A DNA stretch of 64,000 nucleotides from Dipteris shenzhenensis. Taxonomy: Eukaryota > Polypodiophyta > Polypodiopsida > Gleicheniales. This document shows positions 22,140-34,800 of the stretch, piece after piece. The stretch lies in assembly GCA_047967505.1 (NCBI GenBank), contig CM106538.1, one strand, 5' to 3'. The position numbers and the translations under genes were made by a program. Under the pieces are notes generated by a model that searched no databases, was not told the DNA's origin, and saw only the letters and a list, made by a program, of their open reading frames with translations. Every line of letters begins with the position of its first letter. Position 1 is the first letter of the stretch.

Positions 22140-22560
22140 CCTCAAGGTCGGTGATGACTTTGTTGATTGGACAGTCATGGGCAAACTGGTAGTCAAGAAG
22201 GCCCAGCTTGATCGGTAGGGATTGGTCGAGGAGGTGATCGTATTGGTTCAAAAATGGTGCCCCCTTGTTAGCCAAGGATAGACATTAGAGATGTCCATGG
22301 GGGCCACTCGGGTCCGGCTAGCCAATCCAGGGACTAGGCTTCAACAAACCTTGGTCCTCAGATGGGAAGTCGATAGTGAGGGTTTTCAACATTGATGTAG
22401 TACCTCTGCACTTGGATGACACATTCTTGCCACATAATTCCCAGTTCCTTGCATAGGTCGCAAATAGGTGCTCAAGGTCTCATAAAAGCATTTTGTAGTA
22501 GACGGGTAACTCGACCGTGGTAGGCTTAGGTAGCTACTAAACTCGTACAAGAATCAACCC
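22140..22560 (-). pseudogene. Coding-like relic with stops, family unknown
   Basis: A minus-strand frame reads DLCKELGIMWQECVIQVQRY and continues through TGA and TAG stops with protein-like sequence (WLAGPEWPPWTSLMSI). A second stretch at about 22950-23100 (DITRQIVVLAKQAVKEVQ) may belong with it. Probably retroelement-derived; no domain recognised. Confidence 0.25.
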
Positions 22561-23284
22561 ATGCTCAATTTTGAAGATATTGTGATGCACTTAGCGCACT
22601 CTCGAAGGGTGCACTGCTAAAAAATCCTAGGTATCATGTGCGTTCAAGGGGTATTTAAAAACCCCCTCAACTTTAAAAAAATCCACCCCTCCTTACTTAT
22701 GAGCTAATGGATTTTTTTCTAAAGTTGAATTAAAAAACCCCTCCTGTTATTGTAATCCTGTTAAAAAATTTCCAAAAGTGGGATTAAAATACCCCTTCTT
22801 TTGAATGCATGTGGTATAGTAAAATTTTTGGAGGTGAATCGCCCGAGAGCGCACTCTTCCACAAAATGGAAATGTACTAGCGCATGGAGGATGTAGTAAG
22901 CACCTCATCTCCTGCCAGCTGCTACTGATAAAACATCTAGTGGATTGGAATCTCCTCCCTAACCCGCAAAACTTCTATTGAAGCTACAACAATTGGAAGA
23001 CCTTCCAGCAAAATGGGCTTGGCATCTGTAATTTTCTTGGTCTGCACCTCCTTAACTGCCTACTTTGCCAAAACCACGATCTGCCTTGTTATATCAAAAC
23101 TGCAGCCACCATCTGTACTACCTATTCAGTATGTGTCTCTTGACTAGAATGCAACAATAGTAGTGTTTGGGCCATGACCCCTTCTGGCCCCTTTGGTTGT
23201 GAAGTCTCACCCTCAGCCAAGGAATGTTGGCTCGAGGTTCCTACTTACTCTTTTGGAGAGGACTATTGGTGGCCACCTATTGAA

Positions 23285-23356
23285 CCATCGGCTCCATCAT
23301 GATATGGTGATTGTCAACAACCATCGACTCCATCATGATATGGTGATTGTCAACAA
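23285..23356. repeat. 36-bp tandem duplication
   Basis: CCATCGGCTCCATCATGATA at 23285 and CCATCGACTCCATCATGATA at 23321 head two 36-bp copies that differ at one base. Confidence 0.9.
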
Positions 23357-23869
23357 CAATGCAAGCGATCATGGTGCTTGTCCGGCACTTAGAGAAGGTA
23401 GATCAGTTGCTAGAGTTGCTCATACCTCTCTAGATTTGCTCAGAGCTATGCATTTTCCTTATGCAACATCTCCCCTTCCACAACTTCCTCCCTCATGCGC
23501 ACATTTTTCTACTCGAGCGCCTCGTCTATGATATGGTCCACCTACTACTGCTTGCTCGCTATGACCTATTGTTGTATCTTTTGTATGGCTCACTGCATGT
23601 TCATATTTTTAGGAGCAATGAACACCATAGTGCCCTAATCCTTTTTTATTAGATCCTTCTAGTGCTCGAGCTCATAGTGCAACTTGCTATGATCAGTCTT
23701 TAAATTTGTATGTGCATACTACATTTAACTATGAGCGTGGGCCACATCATCATGTACCGTTTGCTAACTTTCCAACTATTCTTTCAGGGATCTACATTTT
23801 GTAACCAAGTCACCTTTAACACCTTGTTCATTAATTTTGGACTTTTTCTGTTGTTTTTTAACGAAGCCC

Positions 23870-23975
23870 AAAAATCCTTCCCAAATGAAAAGTTTACTTT
23901 GTGAAAATATCCTTCCCAAATCAAAATTTTACTTTGTGAAAATATCCTTCCCAATTCAAAATTTCACTTTGTGGC
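23870..23975. repeat. About 35-bp unit repeated three times
   Basis: Unit ATCCTTCCCAAATCAAAA followed by TTTACTTTGTGAAAAT, three diverged copies. Confidence 0.85.
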
Positions 23976-24732
23976 ACTATCATATTCACATAAAAATCTT
24001 ATTTTTTGGCAATCTATACTTTTGCACTAACATGCAAGAATTTGAAATAATCCTATTTTAGAAATTCTAGCTATTCCTAAGTTATTTATTAATTTAATTA
24101 TTTTTCATAATTTTCCTTAAAATGATAAATTTATAAATCCATGAAAGGAGACTTAAATATTTCATGTAAATAACATTGTCACTCGCAATATGCACAAATT
24201 TAAAACTTTTAATAAATAGAAAAAAGACATGATGCCATAACACCCAAGTTTTGTTTTGAACCAAAGATTCATTATAATAGCAATTATAGCTATCATATGT
24301 TTACATTGAGAAACATTGCTCTTAGCTGGAGTCTTTGTATAAAATGATATAGATTGAACATATGTTTACAAAATTGTTGCTCTTAGAGAGCCTGAATCCA
24401 TGCCATCTGCATTAACTCCCTGTTGTCTTATTGCTCAATGTGACAGTCACTTGCCAAGTGCCATCTGTATTAACTCCCTATTGTCTTGCCAAGCCTTGCC
24501 CCTTGGGTGACATCCAGTGCATAATTTGACTCTCATTTGACATAGGAGGTGATGACTCAGTATAGTGGCAACTACTAGTCTAATATATGATTATAATTGT
24601 CAATTGGCTTCTTGCCTAGTACCCAAATAGAATCCTTCAATGGACTTCAATACAAAGCTTTAATCATGGACATGTTAGAGTTAGCTCAAATGTCCACCTC
24701 TCATGTAACCCACCAATATTCTGTGTACCCAA
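23976..24732. other. A/T-rich intergenic sequence
   Basis: Contains a local duplication of ATTAACTCCCTGTTGTCTT at about 24412 and 24470. No gene seen. Confidence 0.45.
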
Positions 24733-25273
24733 TGTTGTAAGGCCCCCATATGAGGAGAAGCCATGATGGGTATCGGATATTGGGAGGGATCCCCAGTTTA
24801 GACACTGGAAGGGGTCTTAGAGTAGACCAGATGGTTATGAGACGGCTTAGGAGCCAAGAGTAGATACCCGTCTGCACAAAGGGGGGGTTCGGGGGGGCGA
24901 TAGCCCCCCCGATAGCAGGGGGTCCGGGGGGCGCAGGCCCCCGGTGGGGGTCTGGGGGCAAAGCCCCCAGCGGCAGGGTCCGGGGGTTGCCGGTAGCCCC
25001 AGGCCCGACGGTATGACCTATGTGCGATCCTTCATCTGCCCGACGGCATGTTTTCTGAAGGGTCGGTGGTCTTCCAAGCCGACTGTCTATTAGGCCGACT
25101 GCCTATTACAGGGCCGACCGTCAACCACTTACACTATATAAGTGGCCACCCCCTATCATCAGATCACCAGTTCTTCACGCTCATAGTCCTCCGTCCAGCA
25201 TCTGTCTAGATCACCATCGAAGCTCTGTCTGTAGAGCGCACGGGTGGACAGCCAACCATCAGTTGTATCAGCA
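24733..25273 (+). repeat. LTR-like segment with TATA box and G/C-rich hairpins
   Basis: Begins TGTTGTAAGGCCCCC and ends TGTATCAGCA. A TATA box (TATATAAG) lies at 25136-25143, and three bases after the end TGGTATATCAGAA resembles the initiator-Met primer site but has two extra bases. Between 24880 and 25010, runs such as GGGGGTCCGGGGGGCGC and GCCCCCAGC can fold into stacked G/C hairpins. No partner LTR or target duplication was found, so this may be a solo or truncated LTR. Confidence 0.4.
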
Positions 25274-25352
25274 GTTTGGTATATCAGAATTTTTGTATTC
25301 TCTCCAGCTTTCCATCGTGTACTTGCGTTTTGTTGTTATCTTCCGCTGCGTA

Positions 25353-28000
25353 CTATTTTCTTACAGGACATTCTTCATTTGCGCTGTCTTCTTCTACTTC
25401 CTCCATGACGAGCATCCTTAAAAATTCGTGTATATGCAAAATACTTTGCTGTGGTATTTTTATTTTTCCTTCTACCTCATATCCCATGCGCTTCTTTGAT
25501 TTCTTTGCCCTTGAATGCCAAGACACTATGATTGTCTCCGTCAAAACTTGTGAGACTGGTTCATCATTTGGGACCCAATCCTTCGTTATACAATTAGTAT
25601 ACAATGTGTTGTTATCCATATTCTCCTTCCTACCCTTTGGCTCATATCATACCACTATAAATGTTGTAGCTCTCCCTTGATCATCTCTTTGCACATCAAC
25701 TACTTTTGCAACCCAAAACTTCACATTCTCATGTTCATCATCCGATGGCCGAACCACAATAAAACAATCGACCTCTATACCTACTTGTGGCATAAACTCT
25801 CTCTTCTTTAGTCCACAATATGGAGGTGGGAGTAATGATACAAATTCATTTTCAAAGACTGGAGCTGGGTGCAAATCGTTATGAACATTTGGCCAAAATA
25901 TATTGCATTCCTCCTTGACATCCTTTGAGCCTCGCATTCTCTCAAGGTCCTTTATTAATTTTCGTGTCTTGTTAATTACAGTGGTAGTGTGTTCTCTCCG
26001 AGTGGGCTTCAAATCAGGATATCTCCAAAGCATTTCCTCTTTGTATGTAATAAATGCTTTTAATCCTTCTATTTCACAGTTAGATCTCTCATTGAATTCT
26101 TGTATAGGAGCCCATGTTGGATACCTTTCCTTGCTAGGAATTGAAGTTAAGGGAATGTAAGGTTCTTCAGGTTCCCATTTTGTATCATGAGAATATTGTT
26201 GCCATTGCATTACTAGTTTTTCATCCTTTAAAAAAAAACGAAAGTAGTGTGGATTGGTATGACTTGTCAATACATCACCACCCGTTTGTATGAAAGGTAG
26301 AATGAAGCTTTTCCAATTATACATTCTTTTGAGCCTCTCACATACCGTACTTTCCTTACAACCACCAACTTGCTTCCTACATCTTCTTACCAAGTCATCT
26401 ATTGTCTCCACATCCTTGCATTTAAGCTCTCTTGAGACTGTGCTAAAAACTTGATCGATATCCTCATGTGTATGCCCAACATACAAAAAACCACATTCGA
26501 CCTCATTGAAGATTCGATGAGCAACTAGCATTGAGCAGAATGCAAACATGAGTACATTCTTATTTTCTCGCCATCAATTATCAGCTTGTATTCTCAAAGT
26601 CGATGGTAGGTGACCTTTTTCTACATGTACATTGTGAATTGCCTTCATAATCGATGTTACAACTTGATTGCTATCATGTACATGCAAGGAATTAATCCAT
26701 ATATCTGCAAAAAACTTAATTCCATGCACCAACACTCCACATAAATGTGTCTTTAGAAAGTGCTTTCCTTGTAATTTAGGTGGAGTGGCAACAAAATGAG
26801 GCAATGCTGTTGTATTCTGATCCATGCCATCTATAATAAGGCACATGTAGTCATTAGAATGCGAAATAGATTGCTCCTTCCAAAATGCATATTTTTGTCT
26901 GGAATGTCGAATAAGGTCATGATGAGATTTTTCTCAATTTTTTTTGTATAATTCCCTTTGATTTGGACATGTTGCACTCTCAATCGCTCACTTTAAATCA
27001 TCACAGACATTGCACTTTGACATTTTTGCCTCTTTGGGATTTTAACATATCCAAAGTTCTTCTTCCAAAGAGTATACAAAGTATGAGAAGAAGCCACGGC
27101 ATCCCCTCTTTGCCTTTGCTTTTTTGCAATAGAGTCAAATACTTTGAGCTTTGGCAAGCCCATTGGAAGGTGCATTTCAATGATCGCATCACCATTAGGG
27201 AGTTTGGTAGATATATGGGGTTGAGATAAAGCATTTTCGTGTATGAAGTCTTGCAAAATTGCTACTACCCTGATAGCTGAGATTCTTGATTTGGACCTTC
27301 CTCTATTACCATGAATGCTAAATTTTTTGCTGCCCTTTGCCTTGGTGACTAAATCCCAATATGTACCATGGGATAATCCAATAATATTGTGATATGCCTT
27401 ATTGCAAATCTCTTTTCAATTTATGAGAGGTTTTAACTTTTGTCTTGAACTTATCCTTTTATTGCCATTCTAAAGAAAGCAAGAGAGACTTGTGAGAAGG
27501 AATTCATTTCTTTCGCTTCCTCTTCTTTGCCACACGTGTCCTCTACATTCCCTAATGTTTGCAAGATCAATGAAGCACATACATATTTGCTTGCAACATA
27601 GATATCCCAATGCATTGAACATGTTCTCCTCTTTCATTACTCTCTTCCTCTTTGGTTGCTTTTATGGATCTGCCTGGATTCGCTTTCTCTTCATGCATTT
27701 GGCACGTTGTTATCTGTATTTATACACTTCTTCTCGTCACGTTTGTTTATAACCAAGCATCCATGATTGGTCGTTGCATCCTTGGCCATATCACAATCAA
27801 AGTTAAATACTGAATAATCCTCTGTTGATCTCATCCTCATTTTTAACATATCTTAGGGCCATTCAATGAATTCAATATTCTACGAGAGTATTGAGAACCT
27901 TGAAACTCTTCCTATCCTGAGAGAACATCGCTCATTGGGACATCTTGCATGGCTTTCACAAATCCACAAGTTTGATTGACACCAGGTTTGTTAATATGGG
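25353..28000 (-). pseudogene. Transposon-type gene of a DUF7869-like group, decayed
   Basis: From 26846 down to 25353 one frame continues through two TGA stops. It shows CLIIDGMDQNTTALPHF, LRIQADN-stop-WRENKN, then GHTHEDIDQVFS (about 26477), and a C-terminus with FWVAKVVDV...stop-YEPKGRKE. These blocks (DGMD, DN.WRENKN, GHTHEDID, WYEP) are what I recall of the DUF7869 domain, which looks like an RNase-H-fold transposase. The stops fall where that family has Cys and Trp. Upstream, shifted frames at 26993-27256 (LPMGLPKLKVFD, TLWKKNFGYVKIPKRQKC) and about 27300-28000 (LGYLCCKQICVCFIDLA) supply the rest. The gene is broken and probably part of a dead element. Confidence 0.7.
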
Positions 28001-28003
28001 GAA

Positions 28004-28027
28004 GTAGCAAGCTAAGGGTGTCCACTT
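28004..28027. repeat. 24-bp sequence shared exactly with 45145-45168
   Basis: Core AGCTAAGGGTGTCCACTT. It lies beside a transposon gene relic in both places and ahead of a palindrome array in both places. It may be an element end. Confidence 0.6.
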
Positions 28028-29226
28028 TTTGTTCACTCCCCAATCCTTAGGAGGTGGAAAAACAAGCTTTTTAGCACACAAAAATGCAAATCTGACCTAC
28101 TTCCCTATGGATCTAGTCTTTGAAGTCTTCTGACATAACATCACACTTGCTATTGTGCACACAATCGTATAGTCTGATCGAAAATTCGATGCACACACAA
28201 AAAATTTCTTTGTGTCACACGGCATGGTTCCAGGGTGGTCACACGTTTGTCACGAACAGAGAGTGTCATATTAAATTCTCAATTTCTCACTCATTTTAGA
28301 TTAAATGTTATTGAAACTTTGTAAGTGGTCTCTTTGCATTATGTAGAGCTTAACTTGATTTATTGGTAATTTTTTGAATGATTTATCTAATTATAAATTA
28401 TTATTTATAATAAATAAATTCATAAAATACATGCATTTTAGTAGCACACCACATTTTTTTAGTATTTTGAATAATTAAGCAAATCCAATTCGGTGGAAGG
28501 TTAGTAGGCAAATCCCAGATCCGATGGTTAGATTTAGGAAGATTGAAGTTTGATTTTTACTTTTACTCCTTAGAGGATCAACAAAGAATATTAAAAATAA
28601 ATCTAGTAATTCTCAAACATGACCAAACATTTCAAAAATGTCAATATTTTTAGTCCTCTGCATGATGAATAAGAGGAAAAAATTTTGGTTAAATTTGAGT
28701 AAGGGAAACGTACGATATGGCCTCCAACAATGAAATCTCCCTTTTGTGGGGGAAAAAGGGCCACCCAAGCCTAATACCAAGACAAGGTAGGCTTGGTGAG
28801 GTAGGCTAGGAGCATCACCGACCCTAGTGCCAAGCCTTTGGAGTCTGCATGCTACCCATGCAGAAGGCTGAGTCATCAAAACCATGCCACATTGTTAGAC
28901 CACGTGGTGCCATCTCATCAAGAAGATGGGACATCACTCCTTGCCATGTCACCTTACATTGCCACACGTGCTGCCACATGTGCCACCTCATCATTCCACA
29001 TCATGAGCCATGTGATCACACCTTGCCACCTTGGCATACCTCCTCAACCTTGCCACATCACCAATCCCTCCACCTCAATTTGCCATGTCAATCTACCACC
29101 TCATGAATGCCAACTCATCATGCCACATCACCTTTCAATGTCATGGAAGAGACTATATTACCACATCATGACCATGCATGGTGCCACATCAGCCAGATGT
29201 ATACACATGATGATGTGCGAGGCATA
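28028..29226. other. Intergenic; CCACATCA-rich stretch
   Basis: From 28860 to 29190 the words GCCACATCA, GCCACCTCA and CCATGTCA recur every 10-25 bp, like the GTGGCA words in the leader of the copia element. The rest is A/T-rich with no gene. Confidence 0.45.
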
Positions 29227-29385
29227 GAATACCTCGATCGAGGTATATGACCTGCGTGAGGCATACAATACCTCGATCAAGGTATATGACCGAGGATACC
29301 TAGGGATACCTCGATCGAGGTTTATGCATGCGTAATGCATTGAATACCTCGATCGAGGTATATGGTCTGATCGAGGTATATGAAG
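29227..29385. promoter_or_regulatory. Small array of the palindrome TACCTCGATCGAGGTA
   Basis: Four near-complete copies (about 29229, 29269, 29309, 29344) and a half copy (about 29369), 35-40 bp apart, most followed by TATATG or TTATG. A TATA-like box CTATAAGA lies about 100 bp downstream at 29483-29490, ahead of the coding relic. The same palindrome forms a larger array at 45.2-45.9 kb. Confidence 0.75.
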
Positions 29386-29579
29386 GTACAAAACTTAGCC
29401 AATTAGTTTCAATCTTAGCACCTCTCCACCAATAATAATGAAGAGCAATCTAAGAGCAATCTAGTGGATGAGTTGAGGCTCTCTATAAGACACCACGTTT
29501 TGGTTCATTTCACCCATTCTTAGCCATTCTTGCCTCCTCATCACTTTGTCACACCTTCCATCCTACTTTCATTGAGAAT

Positions 29580-30540
29580 GGGTACTCAAAGCCGTAGAGC
29601 TAGTAGGCGTGAAAGATGTAGGAACCCCCCACAAATGTCATTGACGAGGAGCGCAAGCGGAAGGCTCGTGAGCGCAAGAGAGCCTCTAGAGCTTGAGCTC
29701 ACGCTGCCACCACTGATCCACCTCCAGCTCTACCTCTACATCCCACCTCCACCCCCACCTCCACCCCCACCCCCACCTCCATTGTCCCCCATCCTCATCC
29801 GCTCCCCTACCTCTAGCCTTCGCCCTTCCCCTAGCCACCTACATTTTGGCCTCCACCTCTACCTCTTCCCCCTCCACCCTCCCCCCTCCCCCTCCCCCTC
29901 CCCCTCCCCCTGCTCTGCTTGGCGCCTTCCTTTCCCCGTCCACCCTACCATCTCCCATTGATCCCCTTGCCCCACCTTGCAGCAGCAGTGTTGCTTCACG
30001 ACGTGACTTGCTGAAGTCCACTATCCGTCGTCGTACTAGCAAGATTGTGCAGTCTTTTTTTTGTGACCTCACGCCAGCTTTGCAGTCTTCTCTTCTCACG
30101 TCCCTGATTGATCACCTTGACTTGGTAGAGTGTAGGAGGCTTGCTGGTCTTGGTGCACGTAGAGATAGGGTTGTATCTAGCGAGGTCCTTAGCAGTGTTC
30201 GATGTTCCTATGCTTCTATTAAGCATAGGAACTCCAGTGATGCCTTGACAGCACGTCGTGCTATTGTGGCTGCCATTAGTAGACCTCATATGATAGGCCA
30301 TGTGCGTACCACTTCACGTCTTCTTCAGATTGCACCGTGCACATTGCGAGTAGGCATCATTAGGAGGCAGAGTCTAGAGGATGGTGAGACTGATGCTCTT
30401 TGGGATTCAAGTGGTCGTGCACCTCGCAACGATCGATTGTTGGATGATTCCACTAGGTCCTTCATACAATAGTTTTGGGAGGAGCATTGCAGAGCATCCC
30501 CGATGTTCAAGAAGGCATTGCGGAAGAGGGTAATATTTGC
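29580..30540 (+). pseudogene. N-terminal half of a DUF7869-group transposon gene, proline-rich
   Basis: An ATG at 29580 opens one frame and 29846-30472 a second, with a polyproline stretch encoded by C-rich repeats (29745-29800, 29868-29912). The second frame continues past a TAG as FWEEHCRASPMFKKALRKRV. In the family recalled from memory the corresponding block is FWxENTRVSPNxKDVxRxRI, and a better copy of it is at 55.9 kb. The codon before the stop region reads LLDDSTRSFIQ. The C-terminal half is not found downstream. It starts about 90 bp after a TATA-like box and 195 bp after the palindrome array. Confidence 0.55.
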
Positions 30541-30893
30541 CTCTTTTTTTCCTTGCTTTTGACCAAAAGCAAAGATGACCCAGGAAAAGAAACATCCAAC
30601 CACACATTCATATACAAAGTTCTCTTTAGGAAAGAAAGCATAGCAACAATCAAATCTACTTCAAAATCCAAACTCCACTATAGTCAATACTATGATAAAT
30701 GCATAGTTAGATTCTAACAAGCATGATGAGCAATGCAACTCACCCCAAGAGCAATCATAAAAATAATGTCAAACACCTCCACTTCTTGGTAGTCTCTCGA
30801 CAGTCTATGACGAGAAATACGGTGAATCTGATCCATTTCACTTATAGATGGCATCCATACACCTCACAAACTATCCAAGCAAACATCACCACT

Positions 30894-31810
30894 ATTAGGG
30901 GACAAATGGGGTCTCAAAAGGGCCTCCAATTAGTGTTTCCTAATTTCAAGGGATTAGAGAGCAATTTCAGGTTTACCAATGAGAGTGCCTTGACGTGTGG
31001 GGCAATGCCATGTTGAAGTTGACAAAAGCATTTAAGGGCATATGGATCTTTAACCCATAGTTTGGACCCATGATCTTCACTCCTAGCCCTTGACCTAATC
31101 TCCAATCCAAGGGATACATTCAAATTTGAGGTAGACCACTCCCAATCATTAGATCAAGTGCTAGATCTAAGGGATGCCATCAAAGGATGGAGGGATCAAA
31201 TATCCACCCTTGATCAAAACAAAGATCTGATGGAGGAGGTGAGAGGAGAATCCGCTTCAATCTATGCCATGGATTTGATTGTAGATCCAAGGGAAGAGAT
31301 GAGTGAAGAAAGAGCTTCAATCCAGGCCATTGATGTGATGGAGGATCCAAGGGAGGAGATTCTAGAGATAGGCTCTTAAATTTAGGCCGTCCATTATGCA
31401 CCTTCATCCTAGCCCTTCATTTAAGTAGGTTGATCTCCACGCTCCATTCTTCACCTCAATCATAGCTCTCCATTATGTGCCTCCATCTCAATGATCTAGA
31501 TCAATGGTCCACACTGAAAGGAGCCTTTCCCTCTTAATGAGGCCTCCCCAAAGTCAAAATTTGCCATTTGGAGCCCATCAAAGTGCATCCACCATCCACT
31601 AAAGGCATCCTACGCCTTTGATCCATCCAACATCCACCTCCATCCAAAGGCCAAGGTCACCTAATTCAAATTAAAGATACCGATGCCAATTTAGTCAATG
31701 CTATGGGACCCTTAGCCCAGGGGTCAATGTAGTTGGTTCACTTCCCATTAGCCTAATCCATTTAATACATTCCTTATGAGGCCCTTTTGAGACCCCATTT
31801 CTCCCCTAAT
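30894..31810. mobile_element. Inverted-repeat-bounded element, 917 bp
   Basis: ATTAGGGGACAAATGGGG followed by TCTCAAAAGGGCCTC (30894-30926) recurs as its complement at 31778-31810 with one or two differences. Such 33-bp terminal inverted repeats mark a DNA transposon or MITE. No target duplication could be defined and no transposase is present. The interior includes the tandem repeat at 31140-31378. Confidence 0.6.
31140..31378. repeat. About 60-66-bp degenerate tandem repeat
   Basis: Units containing GCTTCAATCYAKGCCATKGAT and GATCCAAGGGA-GAGAT are repeated two to three times. They give an artificial 73-codon frame. Confidence 0.6.
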
Positions 31811-31849
31811 TGAATAAGAATACAATCGCAAAATAAACCCAATGGCACA

Positions 31850-34800
31850 ATACTTTGTGCATGCCTCAACCTAGGTGGTATTGAGTTTCATGCAAAGTGG
31901 TGTGCCCATCTGATAAGTACTTGTTCGGATAACACACCTAGGAGCGTGTTTTTTGATGGATGTGCATCACACTCGGGGAAAATTGGTATTTAATGCGTGA
32001 TCGACCATGCAAAGCATATCCGATGGGCACTAGAATTTGCACCTGTCTTAAAGTAAGTGGTATTACATCACCTGTAAAGTGTCACGCCCATCCGATAAGT
32101 ACTTATTCGGATAACACACCTGGAAGCTTGTTTGTTGACAGTTGTACATAACACTAGGGGGAAAATGGTGTATAATGTGTGATGGACCATGCAAATCATA
32201 TCTGATGGACAGATAATTTTCATGCACCTCAAAGTAGGTGGTATTAAGGACTTTGCAAAGTGTCGCACCCATCCGATAAGTGCTTCTTCAAATAACACAC
32301 CTAGGAGCATGTTTTTTGACAGTTGTGCATGACACAGAGGAAAAAAGGTTGTTTAATTCTTGATCGACCATGCAAAGCATATCCAATGGACACAATACTT
32401 ACCTAGTTGGTATTGAGTTGCATGAAAATTAGCTTGCCCATCCGATAAGTACTTGTTTGGATAAGACACCTAGGAGCGTGGTTTTTGATAGTTGTACATC
32501 ACACTCATGGAAAAATGGTATTTAATGTGTGATCGACCATGCAAAGCATAACCGATGGGAACCTTACTTTTCATGCATCTCAACATAGGTGGGATTACAT
32601 TGTGTTAAAAGTGGCACACCCATCTGATAAGTGCTTGTTTGGATAACATAACTAAGAGCATGTTTTTTGACGGTTGTGCATAACACTAGGGGGAAAATAG
32701 TGTATAATGCGTGATTGACCATGCAAAGCACTGATGGACAAGATAATCTACATGCACCTCAATGTAAGTGTTTTTAAGCCCTTGCAAAGTGGCGCAACCA
32801 TCTGATAAGTACTTGTTCGAATAACACACCTAGGAGTCTGTTTTTTGATGGTTATGCATAACACTAAGGAAAAAACGGTGTTTAATGCTTGATCAACCAT
32901 GCAAAGCATATTATATGGACACAAACTTTTCACACTCCTCAACCTAGGTGGTATTGAGTTGCATGCAAAGTGGCTCTCCCATCCATTAAGTACTTATTTG
33001 GATAACACACCTAGGAGCACGTTTTTTAATAGTTGTGCATGATACTGGGGGAAAAATGTTGTTTAATGTGTGATCGGCCAAGCAAAGCATATCCGATCAG
33101 AACAATACTTTGCAAATGACTCAATCTATATTGTATTGACTTGCGTGCAAATTGGTGTGCCCATCTGATAAGTACTTGTTTGGATTACACACCTGCACCT
33201 AGGTTGTATTGACTTGTGTACAAAGTGGAAACCCCCATCTGACAAGCACTTGTTCGAATAACACACCTAGGACCGTGTTTTTTTATGGTTGTGCATGACA
33301 CTAAGGCACAAATGGTGTTTAATACTTGATATACCATGCAAATCATATCCGATGGGCACAATATTATGCATACACCACAATCTAGGTGATATTGAGTTTC
33401 ATGCAAAGTGGCATGTCCATTTGATAAGTACTTGATCGGATAACATACCTAGCAGCGTGTTTTTTTACGAATGTGCATGACACTAACACAAAAACGATAT
33501 TTAATGCTCAATCGACCATGTAAAACATATCTGATGGACACAATACTTTTCCTACACCTCAACCTAGGTGGTATTAACTTGTGTGAAAAGAGGCACACCC
33601 ATCCGATAAGTACTTGGTCGGATAACACTCCTAAGAGCATGTTTCTTTTACGAATGTGCATATCACTAGGGGGCAACGGTGTATAATGTGTGATCGACCA
33701 TGAAAAGCATATTCGATGGGCACAATACTTTGCATGCACCTCAACCTAGTTGAACTTGACTTGTGTGCAAAGTGGAGGCCCCATCCACTGATAAGTACTT
33801 ATTTGAATAACACACATAGGACTGTGTGTTTTTTAATGGTTGTGCATGACACTAAGGCAAAAACGGTGTTTTATGCTTGATTGACAATGCAAAGCATATC
33901 ATATGGGCACAATACTTTGCACGCACCTCAAACTAGGTGAAATTGACTTACATGAAAAGTGGTGCACCCATCCCATAAGTACTTGTTCAAATAACACATC
34001 TAGGACCGGGTTTTTTAACGGTTGTGCATGACACTAAGGCAAAAATGGCGTATAATGTGTGATCGCCTGTGCAAAGCATATCCGATGGGCACAATAGTTT
34101 GCATATGCCTCAATATATGTGGTATTGAGCTGCATACAAAGTGACGTGCCCATACCATAAGCACTTGTTCGGATAACACACCTAGGAGCGCATTTTTTGA
34201 CAGTAGTGCATAACACAAGGATGAAAATGTTGTATAATGTGTGATTGACAATGCAAAGCATATTTGATGGACACAATACTTTGCACACACCTCAACCTTG
34301 GTGTTATTGAGTTGCATCCAAAGTGGCGTGTCCATCTGATAAGTACTGGATTGGATAATACACCTAGGACCACGTTTTTGGATGGTTGTGCATGACACTA
34401 AGGGCAAAATGGAATTTAATGCTCCCTCAACCATGCAAAGCATATCCGATGGGCACAATACTTTGCATGTGCTTCAACCATGGTGGTATTGATGAGTTGC
34501 ATACAAAGTGGTACACGCATCCGATAAGCACTTGGTTGGATAACAAACCTAAAAGCATGTTTTTTTATGGTTGTGCATGACATTGATGCACAAATGGTGT
34601 TTAATGCATGATATACCATGCAAAGCATATCCGATGGGCATATTACTTTGCACGCACCTCAACCTTGCTGTTATTGAGTTGCATGCAAAGTGGCGTGTCC
34701 ATCCGATAAGTACTTGATTGGATAACACACCTAGGACCGTGTTTTTTTACAGATGTGCTTGACACTAAGGCAAAAATGGTATTTAATGCTCAATCGACCA

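Noticed and set aside
24733-25273. Complete LTR retrotransposon starting here
   Set aside because: No second LTR, no polypurine tract and no + strand gag/pol follows; only an LTR-like unit can be supported.
25353-26846. Two in-frame TGA codons, one at a usual Cys position, as selenocysteine recoding
   Set aside because: The second falls at a usual Trp, the gene has other frameshifts, and land plants are not known to use selenocysteine; decay is simpler.
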